Shown: positions 8,441 through 17,130 of the stretch, in pieces
How positions within the stretch are numbered: position 1 is the stretch's first letter
Layout of the letters: the number at the start of each line of letters is the position of its first letter
From: Desulfobacteraceae bacterium UBA5616
GTDB lineage: Bacteria; Desulfobacterota; Desulfobacteria; Desulfobacterales; UBA5616
Direction of reading: 5' to 3'
NCBI GenBank assembly: GCA_002423615.1
Contig: DIKO01000016.1
Coordinates: 1 to 37,303, forward strand
Length of the DNA stretch: 37,303 nt
Translations under genes and position numbers: made by a program
The notes under the pieces: generated by a model
The model's input: only the letters and a program-made list of their open reading frames with translations
Told to the model about the DNA's origin: nothing
Databases searched by the model: none

Positions 8441-11400
8441 ATGTCCAAGGAAATTACCGGATCCGTTCTGGTTGTGGGCGGCGGCATTTCAGGCATCCAG
8501 GCTTCCCTGGATCTGGCCAATTCAGGGTATTTCGTCTACCTTGCCGAAAAAGATTCCGCCATCGGCGGCGTCATGGCCAAACTGGACAAAACATTTCCCA
8601 CCAACGACTGCTCCATGTGCATTATCTCGCCAAAGCTGGTCGAGGCCGGGCGGCATCTCAACATCGAACTCATAACCCTGTCGGAAATTGAAGAAGTTAC
8701 CGGAGAGGCCGGCGATTTCACCGTGACCCTTTCCGAAAACCCCAGGTTTGTGGACCCGGACAAATGCACCTCCTGCGGGGAGTGTGTAAAGGTATGCCCG
8801 GTTTCAACCGCCAATGTCTTTGATGAAAATCTCCGGCAGCGAAAAGCCGCCTACAAGCTTTATCCCCAGGCCATGCCCGGCGCCTATGCCATCGATAAGA
8901 AGGGAGCTGCGCCATGCAAGGTCATGTGCCCGGCGCATCCGGGCATCCAGGGCTTCATAGCGCTTATCCGTGAGAAAAAATTCAGGGAAGCCCTTGACCT
9001 TTTCAGGGCCGAGCACCCGTTTCCAGGCGTCTGCGGAAGAGTTTGCCACCAGCCCTGTGAAAAAATCTGCACCCGGAACGAAGTGGACCAGCCCATCGCC
9101 ATCCGGTCCCTTCACCGCTTTCTGGCCGACTGGGGCCGTGACACGGGGGCGCCTATAGTCCCTGATAAAAAACCTGCCCGGGAAGAAAAAGTCGCCATCA
9201 TCGGGGCGGGTCCCGCTGGGTTGACCTGCGCGTATTTTCTCGCACTGGAAGGTTACCCGGTTACGGTGTTTGAAAAACTGCCGGTTCCGGGAGGAATGCT
9301 CACCGTGGGAATTCCATCCTACCGGCTGCCCAGAGACATCATCGAATCCGAAATCCAGGTGATCCGGGATCTCGGTGTCCAGTTTAAAACCGGGATCGAA
9401 ATCGGGAAGGACATCACTGTCGCCACCCTCCGGGAAGAGGGCTTCAAGGCGATCTTTTTAGGCATCGGCGCTCATGAGTGCAAGCCTTTGGGCATCGATG
9501 GCGAGAACCTCAAAGGGGTCTATGCAGGGGTGGAATTTTTAAGGGAAGTCAACCTCGGCAACCGCATTTCCTTTGGAAACCGCGTGGCGGTTATCGGCGG
9601 GGGGAATGTGGCCATGGATTCGGTGCGGACGGCCTTGAGGACCGGTTCTTCAAAACCCATGGTCATCTACCGGAGAAGCGAAGACGAAATGCCGGCCAAT
9701 CCCGAGGAAATCGAGGATTGCCGGGATGAGGGCATCGAGATCCTGACCCTCACCGCTCCGGTTCGGATCATCGGTGAAAACGGCAGGGTCGTCGGCATCG
9801 AATGCATTAAAATGGAACTGGCCGAGCCCGATGGAAGCGGCCGGAAAAGGCCCGTACCCGTGGCCGGAAGCGAGTTCGTGATTGATGTGGATGCCGTGAT
9901 TCCCGCCATCGGCCAGGAATCCGACTGGGCCTGCCTGACTTCCGAATGCGCCTGTACTCTGAATGAATGGGGGACCATCCGGGTGGACCCGGTCACCCTG
10001 CAGACGGAGGACCCGGAAATTTTCGCCGGCGGAGACGCCGTTTCCGGGCCCAGGACCGTGGTGGAGGCCATTGCCGCCGGCAAGGAAGCCGCCATCTCCA
10101 TGGACCGGTTCCTAAGGGGCGAAGACCTCGGAACCGGCCGGGACCGTCACCTCGAGGCGGTGGTGGATGTGGACATTGAAAATGCGGCTCCTGTCGCGAG
10201 GATAGAAATGCCGCACCTCCCGGCAAAAGAGCCGGTTTTCAATTTTAACGAGGTGCAGAAAGGTTTTGACCAAATTCTGGCTGAAGCGGAATCCGCCCGG
10301 TGTCTGTCCTGCGGCGTGTGTTCGGAATGCTTTCAGTGCGTATCCGCCTGCCTGCCCGGAGCGATTTTTCACGACATGAGGCCGAAACAGCGTCACCTCA
10401 AGGTCGGGGCCGTTATCCTGTCTCCGGGGTTTCAACCCTTTGATCCGGGTGTTTACCGGTCCTACGGCTATGGGTCCCATCCCAACATCGTCACCAGCCT
10501 GGAATTCGAACGCATGCTGTCCGCCTCGGGCCCCTATGAGGGCCATCTGGTAACACCCTCCGGTCACAAACCGCCGAAAAAAATCGCCTGGCTCCAGTGC
10601 GTGGGGTCCAGGGACATCAACATCGCCGATCACAGCTATTGTTCCTCGGTTTGCTGCATGTACGCCACCAAGGAGGCCGTCATCGCCAAGGAGCACAGCG
10701 AAGGGCCCCTGGAAACCACGATCTTTTTTATGGACATGCGAACCTACGGCAAGGATTTCGAAAAGTATTACACCCGGGCACAGGAGGAAAGCGGGGTCAG
10801 GTATGTGCGGTCCCGCATCCACTCCGTATTCCCCCTGGGCGACCATCAGCTTCGCATCGTCTATGCCACCGAGACCGGGAGCAGCGTTGAAGACGTGTTC
10901 GACATGGTGGTCCTGTCCATCGGCATGAGCCCTGTTCAAGGAGCCGCAGAACTGGCGAAAAAAATGGGGATCGATCTGAATGCCTACGGGTATGCGGAAA
11001 CCAGCAGCCTTTCGCCCGTGTCCACGACAAGGGAGGGAATTTTTGTCTGCGGCACTTTCCAGGAGCCCAAGGATATTCCCCAGTCCGTTATGGAGGCTTC
11101 CGCGGCCGCAGCGGCAGCTGCCCAGCGCCTTTCCCCGGCCCGGTGGACCCTGACCCGCGAGAAGGCCGTCCCCCCGGAAATCGATTTCACCGGCCGGCCA
11201 CCCCGGATCGGCGTTTTTGTCTGCAACTGCGGGATCAATATCGGCGGCATCGCCGACGTCCCCGCGGTCCGGGATTATGCGGCAGGCCTTCCCTTTGTGG
11301 TCCACGTCGAGGACAACCTGTTTACCTGTTCCCAGGACAGCCAGGAGCACATGAAAAAAGTCATCGTGGAAAAGGGCATCAACCGGGTGGTGGTGGCGTC

Positions 11401-12892
11401 CTGTTCCCCCCGGACCCACGAGCCCCTTTTTCAGGAAACCATCCAGGATGCGGGCTTGAACCGGTATCTGTTTGAAATGGCCAATATCCGGGACCAGAAC
11501 ACCTGGGTGCACATGAACAACCCGGAAAAGGCCACCCGGAAAGCCAAGGACCTGGTCCGCATGGCCGTTGCCAAGGCGGCCCATATCGAACCTCTTCACC
11601 AGGAGAGCCTGACCATCCGGCGGTCCGCCCTGGTGGTGGGTGGCGGGGTGGCCGGGATGGAGGCGGCCTTAAACATTGCCGAACAGGGACGCAAGGTCCA
11701 TCTGGTCGAAAAAACGGCGGAACTGGGGGGCATTGCCAATACCCTGCGTTCGGCCTGGCAGGGAGAGCCCATTGGTCCCTACCTGGAGGATCTTAAAAAA
11801 AGAACGGCCTCCCATCCCCATATCACCGTCCATTATCAAACCCGCGTGGCAAGAACCAGCGGTTCCGTGGGCCGGTTCACCACCACCCTGATCGTTGAAA
11901 ACGGTTCGGGGAAAGAAATTTCCGTAGAGCACGGCATCGCCATTCTCGCCACCGGTGGGAAGGAATACCGGCCGACGGAATATGCCTGCGGCAGCCATCC
12001 GGATATCATGACCCATCTGGACCTGGACGCGGCGTTTGCCGCAAATGACCCCAGACTTGAAAAGGCTAAATCCGTCGCGTTTATTCAGTGCGTGGGATCC
12101 AGAAATGATGAAAGGCCCTATTGCAGCAAGATCTGCTGCACCCACAGCCTGAAGAGCGCACTGGCTTTCAAAAAAATCAACCCCAACACCAGGGTGTTCA
12201 TCCTTTACCGGGACATCCGGAGCTACGGCTTCAGGGAAGAAATCTACAAGGCGGCGCGGGAAGCGGGAATTCTCTTTATCCGGTTCGATCCCGGAGCGGA
12301 GCCCCAGGTCGAAATCGATGTTGACCGCAGGATATCGCTGACCGTGACCGACCATGTGCTTCGGGCCCCCATTCGCCTCCACCCGGATCTGCTCGTGCTG
12401 GCGGCCGCGGTGCTGCCCAATGAAAACAAAGCCCTTTTCGAGATCTTCAAAGTGCCGGTCAACAGCGAGGGTTTCCTGGTGGAGGCCCATGCCAAGTTAA
12501 GGCCGGTGGATTTTGCCTCCGAGGGACTGTTTGTGGCGGGACTGGCCCATTATCCCAAACCCCTGGAGGAAACCATTTCCCAGGCCAAGGCGGCGGCGGC
12601 CAGGGCAATGACCCTGCTTTCCAGGGAAAGCATCATGGTGGGCGGGGTGGTTTCCACTGTGGACCCGGACCGGTGCGCGGCCTGCCTCACCTGTGTCCGG
12701 ACCTGTCCCTTCGGCGTGCCTTATGTGGGGGAAGAAGGAACCGCGGTGATTGATGCCGCCGAATGTCATGGCTGCGGCATCTGCGCCGCCGAATGTCCCG
12801 GCAAGGCCATTACCTTGAAGCATTTCACCGATCAACAGATCATGGCCAAGGAAGATGCCCTGTTTTACGGGGAGGAGGCGGCGGCCGTGTGA
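8441..12892 (+). CDS. HdrA-like flavoprotein fused to a GltD-type NAD(P)H oxidoreductase module and a second HdrA module
   Basis: 1483 residues. Residues 1-145: HdrA N-terminus with FAD motif GGGISG, TNDCSMCIISPK and a 4Fe-4S motif CTSCGECVKVCP. Residues about 150-600: a glutamate-synthase-small-chain (GltD) module with its N-terminal cysteines (CKVMCP, CGRVCHQPCEKIC), an FAD motif IIGAGPAG near 252 and a second nucleotide site VIGGGNVAMD near 383. Residues 620-900: return to HdrA sequence (CLSCGVCSECFQCVSAC; CVGSRD; YCSSVCCMY). Residues 920-1400: a complete second HdrA (VCNCGINIGG near 925, VVGGGVAGMEA near 1064, CVGSRNDERPYCSKICC near 1216). Residues 1405-1450: two ferredoxin motifs. HdrA is the flavin bifurcation site in known complexes; GltD modules take electrons from NADPH. 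The start at 8441 has AAAGGAGAATGAAACC upstream. Predicted role: electron input and possibly bifurcation for the MetFV reductase. Confidence 0.88.
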   Translation: MSKEITGSVLVVGGGISGIQASLDLANSGYFVYLAEKDSAIGGVMAKLDKTFPTNDCSMCIISPKLVEAGRHLNIELITLSEIEEVTGEAGDFTVTLSENPRFVDPDKCTSCGECVKVCPVSTANVFDENLRQRKAAYKLYPQAMPGAYAIDKKGAAPCKVMCPAHPGIQGFIALIREKKFREALDLFRAEHPFPGVCGRVCHQPCEKICTRNEVDQPIAIRSLHRFLADWGRDTGAPIVPDKKPAREEKVAIIGAGPAGLTCAYFLALEGYPVTVFEKLPVPGGMLTVGIPSYRLPRDIIESEIQVIRDLGVQFKTGIEIGKDITVATLREEGFKAIFLGIGAHECKPLGIDGENLKGVYAGVEFLREVNLGNRISFGNRVAVIGGGNVAMDSVRTALRTGSSKPMVIYRRSEDEMPANPEEIEDCRDEGIEILTLTAPVRIIGENGRVVGIECIKMELAEPDGSGRKRPVPVAGSEFVIDVDAVIPAIGQESDWACLTSECACTLNEWGTIRVDPVTLQTEDPEIFAGGDAVSGPRTVVEAIAAGKEAAISMDRFLRGEDLGTGRDRHLEAVVDVDIENAAPVARIEMPHLPAKEPVFNFNEVQKGFDQILAEAESARCLSCGVCSECFQCVSACLPGAIFHDMRPKQRHLKVGAVILSPGFQPFDPGVYRSYGYGSHPNIVTSLEFERMLSASGPYEGHLVTPSGHKPPKKIAWLQCVGSRDINIADHSYCSSVCCMYATKEAVIAKEHSEGPLETTIFFMDMRTYGKDFEKYYTRAQEESGVRYVRSRIHSVFPLGDHQLRIVYATETGSSVEDVFDMVVLSIGMSPVQGAAELAKKMGIDLNAYGYAETSSLSPVSTTREGIFVCGTFQEPKDIPQSVMEASAAAAAAAQRLSPARWTLTREKAVPPEIDFTGRPPRIGVFVCNCGINIGGIADVPAVRDYAAGLPFVVHVEDNLFTCSQDSQEHMKKVIVEKGINRVVVASCSPRTHEPLFQETIQDAGLNRYLFEMANIRDQNTWVHMNNPEKATRKAKDLVRMAVAKAAHIEPLHQESLTIRRSALVVGGGVAGMEAALNIAEQGRKVHLVEKTAELGGIANTLRSAWQGEPIGPYLEDLKKRTASHPHITVHYQTRVARTSGSVGRFTTTLIVENGSGKEISVEHGIAILATGGKEYRPTEYACGSHPDIMTHLDLDAAFAANDPRLEKAKSVAFIQCVGSRNDERPYCSKICCTHSLKSALAFKKINPNTRVFILYRDIRSYGFREEIYKAAREAGILFIRFDPGAEPQVEIDVDRRISLTVTDHVLRAPIRLHPDLLVLAAAVLPNENKALFEIFKVPVNSEGFLVEAHAKLRPVDFASEGLFVAGLAHYPKPLEETISQAKAAAARAMTLLSRESIMVGGVVSTVDPDRCAACLTCVRTCPFGVPYVGEEGTAVIDAAECHGCGICAAECPGKAITLKHFTDQQIMAKEDALFYGEEAAAV

Positions 12893-12908
12893 AAAGGGAG
12901 ACGACATC

Positions 12909-13337
12909 ATGATGACCGAATCATTTGAGCCCAACATCATTGCCTTCTGCTGCCGGTACTGAGCGTATGCCTCGGCGGACCTGGCAGGTTCCATGAGACT
13001 GTCCTATCCGGACAACGTGAAAATTATCCAGGTGCCCTGCACGGGAAGGGTGGACATCATTCACCTGCTCCGGGCCATCGAAGACGGGGCCGACGGCCTG
13101 TATGTGGCCGGATGCCTGGAGGGGGAATGCCATTTCATCAATGGAAACCTCAAAACCCGGAAAAAGGTCGAATTCGTGAAGAACGCCCTTTCGGAAATCG
13201 GCATGGAGCCCGAACGGGTGGACATGTTCAACCTGTCTTCCGCCATGGGATTGCGATTCGCCGAAATCGCCGGGGAGATGACGGAACGGATCCGCCGGCT
13301 GGGGCCCAGCCCCCTCCATATCAACAAAGCCGCTTAA
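12909..13337 (+). CDS. mvhD: MvhD-type [2Fe-2S] electron-transfer subunit with selenocysteine (in-frame TGA at 12960)
   Basis: 142 residues if the TGA at 12960-12962 is read as selenocysteine (residue 18). The N-terminus then reads NIIAFCCRYU followed by AYASADLAG, matching the MvhD family signature in which a Cys normally occupies the U position, and it joins in frame to the conserved body (VPCTGRVDIIHLLRAIEDGADGL, then GCLEGECHF). GGGAG eight bases before ATG 12909 supports this start. Starting at the internal ATG 12993 would delete the cluster-binding N-terminus and has no ribosome binding site. MvhD passes electrons between a donor and HdrA. Selenocysteine-containing MvhD/VhuD proteins are known in methanogens and reported in deltaproteobacteria. 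It lies 16 bases after HdrA and 12 before MetV. Confidence 0.9.
12960..12997 (+). promoter_or_regulatory. UGA(Sec) codon with candidate bacterial SECIS hairpin
   Basis: TGA 12960-12962 is followed, 14 bases on, by a foldable element: GGACCT (12977-12982), loop GGC, AGGTTCC (12986-12992, one bulged T), with an outer CTC (12971-12973) able to pair with GAG (12995-12997). A G-led apical loop about 20 bases after the UGA fits the general layout of bacterial SECIS elements. The pairing was done by eye; the precise fold is uncertain although the selenocysteine reading itself is well supported by the protein family. Confidence 0.5.
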
Positions 13338-13349
13338 ACGAGGTGGATT

Positions 13350-14015
13350 ATGATCATCGCGGACAGAAAACCCCTGGGAGAAATCCTGGAAATGATCGAG
13401 CCGTGCAACACCCTCCTGATTCTGGGGTGCAAGGGCTGTGTGACGGTGTGCAATGTGGGGGGACAGAAGGAAGTGGAAGTCCTCTCGTCCCTGTTGAAAA
13501 TCGCCCGCAAAAAAGAGGGAAAAGAGATCCGGATCGACGAAAAGGCCATCGAACGCCAGTGCGATCCTGAATATATCGATCAGGTCAGGGAGATGGTGGG
13601 TGCTTATGATGCGGTGATGTCCATCGCCTGCGGCGTGGGGCCCCAGTTTTTATCCGAGGCCTATCCAAAACAGAAATTTTTCCCGGGCGTGAACACCACG
13701 TTCATGGGCGGAGCCGTACAACACGGGGTATGGGAGGAACGGTGCGCCGGCTGCGGGACCTGCGTGATCCATTTTTTTGACGGGATGTGCCCCATCGCCA
13801 GGTGCAGCAAAAGCCTTCTCCACGGCCCCTGCGGCGGGTCGGATCACGGGAGCTGCGAGATCAACAAGGATGTGGTCTGTATCTGGGACAAAATCGTCCG
13901 GAAGAAGATGGAAAACGGCCGGCTTTCCGATCTGCTGGAAATGAAACCCTTCAAGGACTGGCGAACTGCCCGGGACGGCGGACCCCGGAGGCGAATCAGG
14001 GAGGACTTGACATGA
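13350..14015 (+). CDS. metV: MetV, zinc/iron-sulfur partner subunit of methylene-THF reductase
   Basis: 221 residues, the size and cysteine pattern of MetV (MTHFR C-terminal domain family): CKGCVTVC near 29-36, GVGPQF in the middle, then a C-terminal cysteine-rich segment ERCAGCGTC, CPIARCSKSLLHGPCGG and SCEINKDVVCIW. MetV binds MetF and carries iron-sulfur clusters that link the MetF flavin to the Hdr/Mvh part in acetogen-type enzymes. AAACGAGGTGGATT precedes the ATG. Its TGA stop overlaps the MetF start, indicating translational coupling and a stoichiometric complex. Confidence 0.88.
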   Translation: MIIADRKPLGEILEMIEPCNTLLILGCKGCVTVCNVGGQKEVEVLSSLLKIARKKEGKEIRIDEKAIERQCDPEYIDQVREMVGAYDAVMSIACGVGPQFLSEAYPKQKFFPGVNTTFMGGAVQHGVWEERCAGCGTCVIHFFDGMCPIARCSKSLLHGPCGGSDHGSCEINKDVVCIWDKIVRKKMENGRLSDLLEMKPFKDWRTARDGGPRRRIREDLT

Positions 14016-14947
14016 TGGATACTTTTAAATCAGGGAGCCGTCTGGAAAAGGTGCTGCGGTCAGGGCATTTTGCCTTTACCGGGGAATGCGGGCCGCCCAA
14101 GGGAGCCAATGTCGCCCATTTAAAGGAAAAAATGGCCCACCTTAAAGATATGGTCGACGCCGTGAACATCACCGACAACCAGACCGCCGTGGTCCGGATG
14201 TCGAGCCTGGCCGCATCCGCCATCATGGTCGGCGAAGGCATGGAGCCCAACTATCAGCTGGTCTGCCGGGACCGGAACCGCCTGGCCATCATGAGCGACA
14301 TCCTGGGGGCCTATTCCCTGGGCATTCGCAACATGCTCTGCCTTTCCGGAGATCATCAGAAATTCGGAAATTTTCCCGAGGCCAAAAATGTGTACGATAT
14401 CGATTCCATGCAGCTGATCGCCATGGTGAAAAAAATGCGGGACGAAGGCAGGTTCATCAATGGGGAAGACATCGACGTTCCGCCCCGGCTCTTCATCGGC
14501 GCCGCGGCCAACCCCTTTGCCGATCCCTTTGAATTCCGGGTGCATCGTCTTTCGGCCAAAATAAATGCCGGCGCGGATTTCATCCAGACCCAGTGCATCT
14601 ACAACATGGACAAATTCCGGAAATACATGGAAATGGCCGTTGACATGGGGCTTACGGAAAACTGTTATATCCTGGCCGGAATCACCCCGTTAAAAAGCGT
14701 CCGCATGGCGGAATACATGGCCGGCCAGGTACCCGGCATGGACGTGCCCGTGGAATTGATCGACCGCTTAAAAGCCGCCGGTAAGGGGAACTACGCCGAA
14801 GAGGGTATCAGAATCGCCCTGGAGCAGATCGCGGAATTCAGGGAAATGAAAGGGGTGGCCGGGGTCCACCTGATGGCCATTGAATGGGAGCACAAGGTTC
14901 CGGAAATCGCCGAACGGGCGGGAATGCTGCCCCGCCCTTCACTGTAA
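14012..14947 (+). CDS. metF: Methylenetetrahydrofolate reductase (MetF)
   Basis: 311 residues. Conserved MetF features are present: the catalytic-Glu region FAFTGECGPPKGANVAHL, VNITDNQTAVVRMSSLAAS for folate/flavin binding, CRDRNRLAIMSDILGAYSLG and LCLSGDHQKFGNFPEAK, and the C-terminal ADFIQTQCIYNMDKFRKY. It reduces methylene-THF to methyl-THF in the methyl branch of the Wood-Ljungdahl pathway, in either direction. The start codon overlaps the metV stop (ATGATG at 14012-14017; the first ATG is eight bases from AGGGAGG; use of the second is equally possible). As in other MetFV systems it lacks a recognisable NAD(P)H-binding extension, so electrons should come through MetV and the Hdr/Mvh subunits. 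Confidence 0.92.
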   Translation: MMDTFKSGSRLEKVLRSGHFAFTGECGPPKGANVAHLKEKMAHLKDMVDAVNITDNQTAVVRMSSLAASAIMVGEGMEPNYQLVCRDRNRLAIMSDILGAYSLGIRNMLCLSGDHQKFGNFPEAKNVYDIDSMQLIAMVKKMRDEGRFINGEDIDVPPRLFIGAAANPFADPFEFRVHRLSAKINAGADFIQTQCIYNMDKFRKYMEMAVDMGLTENCYILAGITPLKSVRMAEYMAGQVPGMDVPVELIDRLKAAGKGNYAEEGIRIALEQIAEFREMKGVAGVHLMAIEWEHKVPEIAERAGMLPRPSL

Positions 14948-14995
14948 TCCGAATCGGCCGTAAATCCCCGGGGTCATCTTTCACCTGTTATGATG

Positions 14996-15562
14996 CTATC
15001 CGAAAGATACGGATTCGATGTGCTCGTTGTTGATGCAGATGAAATGGTGGGGAAGCCTGACTGGTTTTTTGACCCACTTATCCTCTTTTCTGTAGATTTC
15101 AACGATATTGGCCTGGGTCAGGGGGATGAATTTATCCTTGGATTTTTTTTTGAACAGACCGGAAAATACGCCGTTGATATCGTAAAAAGAATTGGCCGCC
15201 TGGCGTATGATGATGTTGATGGCCTGATCCCCTTCGAGTGTCTGCCGGCCCATTGCTGAAGCCCGTTTTTTTTCCACATCATTGCCGATTTCCTCAATGT
15301 CGTCGTATAGATACACAATATCAGACAGTTTGATATGGATCTGCTCGAATTTTTTATAGACGGCGTTGTCGTCGAGAAAAAGCCGGGCATCGTACATGAG
15401 GATGGCGTTATCATAGAATTTTTCATGGGGATTTTTCCAGAAGATGTTCGTGCTGTTGAACAGGTCCGTTGTCCGGGAAGTGTCGCTGGGAATATCCACC
15501 ATCCCCGAATATTTTTTCCCCAGCAGCGTGACAAGGGCGAGTTTCCTTTGTTTGGCTTCCAT
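14996..15562 (-). CDS. Uncharacterised protein paired with the MATE transporter
   Basis: 188 residues, no signal peptide or membrane helix, charged and rich in Asp and Lys. I do not recognise a named family. It seems to be built of beta-rich segments (LALVTLLGKKYSGMVDI near the start; FIPLTQANIVEIYR and HHFICINNEHIESVSFG at the end) around a helical centre with many acidic residues (DIVYLYDDIEEIGNDVEKK). The ATG has AAAGGAGGACGCT before it, a strong ribosome binding site. It lies 15 bases downstream of the MATE gene, so the two are probably co-transcribed, and converges with metF 48 bases away. Function unknown. Confidence 0.75.
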   Translation of the reverse strand: MEAKQRKLALVTLLGKKYSGMVDIPSDTSRTTDLFNSTNIFWKNPHEKFYDNAILMYDARLFLDDNAVYKKFEQIHIKLSDIVYLYDDIEEIGNDVEKKRASAMGRQTLEGDQAINIIIRQAANSFYDINGVFSGLFKKKSKDKFIPLTQANIVEIYRKEDKWVKKPVRLPHHFICINNEHIESVSFG

Positions 15563-15577
15563 AGCGTCCTCCTTTAT

Positions 15578-16969
15578 TTAAATACGTTTTTCGATCACCC
15601 TCAGAGTTTGCCACTTTCCCCCCCTGAAACGGGCATAAAACGAAAGCCCCAGAATAACCACGTAGGCGGTGGCGATCACCCATGCCGTCATAAGGCCCAT
15701 GCCCAGTGTTTCAATAGCCACATAGGTCGGCAGAACTAGACAAAAAAACGATAACCCCAGCAACATGAACATGATAAACTTGGTGTCCCCGGCCCCCCGG
15801 ATGGCCGATGCAAAAATGATATTCATGGTATCAAAAATGGAATAAGCCGCCACGAATCGCAGAAGGACAACCGTTGTGCGGTAAATTTCCCGGAAATTCT
15901 CCGGGTCCCGGGCCTGGACCGCAAAAGGCGCTACAAACACATCCGGGATCAAGACATAGGCGGCGGCCACGGTCCCCATATAAACGAAGGTTAAATGAAA
16001 TCCCGAGTAAACGCTGAATCGGGCGGCGCCGACGTCTTCCTTTCCCAGATAACGGCCCACCAGCACGGAAACCGCCATACCGGCCCCGGTCATGGGGAGA
16101 AAGGCCAGCATGTTGATGTTAAAAGCGATATTGGTGGCGGCCAGGCTGACCGCGCCCAACCGGCCGACCAGCAGGATAAAGACGGTGAAACCGGCCATGT
16201 CCAGAAAAAACTGCACGCCGGCCGGCAGGCCAAATCGGATCAGCCTGAAAAAAAGGGCCTTTTCCACGCCGAACCCTTTTAAGACATGATAAATCCGGTT
16301 GTTTTCCGCGGAAAAAATAAAACCGCCCAGCATAAGCGCCGAAATAAAGACTGAAATGACGCTGGCCATCGCCGCCCCCCCCATCCCCATTTCCTTGAAT
16401 CCCCAGTTTCCGAATATCATCGTGTAATCCAGAACAAGGTTGACAATGGTGGCAATGAGATTGACCCACAATACGGGCCAGGTTCTCCCCAGTCCGGTAA
16501 GAAAACCGGAAAATGCGCTGGATGCGATGGCTGGAATGCCGCCGATGCAGAGGATGCTGAAATACTGCACCTCGAGTGCCTGCACCTGAACGTCATGACC
16601 CACCCATTTAAAAAAAGGGGGCGCAAAAGGAATCAGGCAGATCAGAAAAATACCGCCGAAAACCGAAAAATACAGGCTTTGCCAAAGGGCCGGGCCGATG
16701 CGGTGAAATCTGCCGGCCCCGTAATACTGTGCAGCGAAAACACTTACAAAACCCGCCGTTCCGATAAAAAGCGAGGACAGGGTGAAATTCAGAAATCCTG
16801 CGGGGGATGATGCGGCAATGGCTTCCGGAGAGTACCAGGCAAGAAACATCCGGTCCACAAAATGCTGGATGGACCATGTCGCGGAGCTCAAAATCAGGGG
16901 AAAGGCAATGTGGATGACCTGGGCATATCCGCCCGGACCGCTCCAGCGTCTTTTCAATCGTTCGATCAT
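15578..16969 (-). CDS. MATE family efflux transporter
   Basis: 463 residues, the usual length for MATE, with about twelve hydrophobic helices and internal duplication typical of the family. Recognisable segments are the N-terminal HIAFPLILSSATWSIQHFVDRMFLAW, a middle GNWGFKEMGMGGAAMASV, and the second-half equivalents ATNIAFNINMLAFLPMTGAGMA and AIRGAGDTKFIMF. MATE proteins export cationic or polar compounds in exchange for Na+ or H+; the substrate is not predictable. The ribosome binding site is weak (AAAAAGAAAACG). It is transcribed divergently from the DUF6502 gene across a 227-base region with a TTGACC/TAAGTT promoter candidate on its strand, and is followed by an unknown small gene. Confidence 0.92.
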   Translation of the reverse strand: MIERLKRRWSGPGGYAQVIHIAFPLILSSATWSIQHFVDRMFLAWYSPEAIAASSPAGFLNFTLSSLFIGTAGFVSVFAAQYYGAGRFHRIGPALWQSLYFSVFGGIFLICLIPFAPPFFKWVGHDVQVQALEVQYFSILCIGGIPAIASSAFSGFLTGLGRTWPVLWVNLIATIVNLVLDYTMIFGNWGFKEMGMGGAAMASVISVFISALMLGGFIFSAENNRIYHVLKGFGVEKALFFRLIRFGLPAGVQFFLDMAGFTVFILLVGRLGAVSLAATNIAFNINMLAFLPMTGAGMAVSVLVGRYLGKEDVGAARFSVYSGFHLTFVYMGTVAAAYVLIPDVFVAPFAVQARDPENFREIYRTTVVLLRFVAAYSIFDTMNIIFASAIRGAGDTKFIMFMLLGLSFFCLVLPTYVAIETLGMGLMTAWVIATAYVVILGLSFYARFRGGKWQTLRVIEKRI

Positions 16970-17075
16970 ATAGCGTTTTCTTTTTCCGGATGAATCAAAC
17001 CCGCCCCCGGAGTGTACCCTTCCCGGACCGGCCTCTGCGACAAAATGAAATAGAACTTATCAGCTTAAAAAAGCC

Positions 17076-17099
17076 AGGTCAAAAAAAAGGTCAAAAAAA
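17076..17099 (-). repeat. Perfect 12-bp tandem direct repeat in the divergent promoter
   Basis: AGGTCAAAAAAA occurs twice back to back (17076-17087 and 17088-17099). Read on the minus strand each copy contains TTTGACC, so the proximal copy supplies the likely -35 (TTGACC) of the MATE promoter, with TAAGTT 17 bases on. It could be a tandem operator or simple slippage. Confidence 0.5.
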
Positions 17100-17101
17100 G
17101 T

Positions 17102-17130
17102 TTGACAACAGAAACATTTTTTGGGAAAAT
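17102..17130 (+). promoter_or_regulatory. Putative promoter of the DUF6502-lipoprotein operon
   Basis: Perfect -35 TTGACA (17102-17107), 17-base spacer, -10 candidate GAAAAT (17125-17130). The coding start is at 17197, leaving a leader of about 60 bases. The -10 lies inside the palindrome at 17115-17144, so a protein bound there would block the polymerase. Confidence 0.5.

Noticed and set aside
10112..11599. Long minus-strand open frame (495 codons) within the HdrA fusion
   Set aside because: Rich in His, Gly and Pro with no family pattern, and fully antisense to clear HdrA sequence.
12993..13337. Short MvhD starting at the internal ATG 12993
   Set aside because: It has no ribosome binding site and lacks the conserved N-terminal cluster motif, which is present in frame upstream across the TGA.
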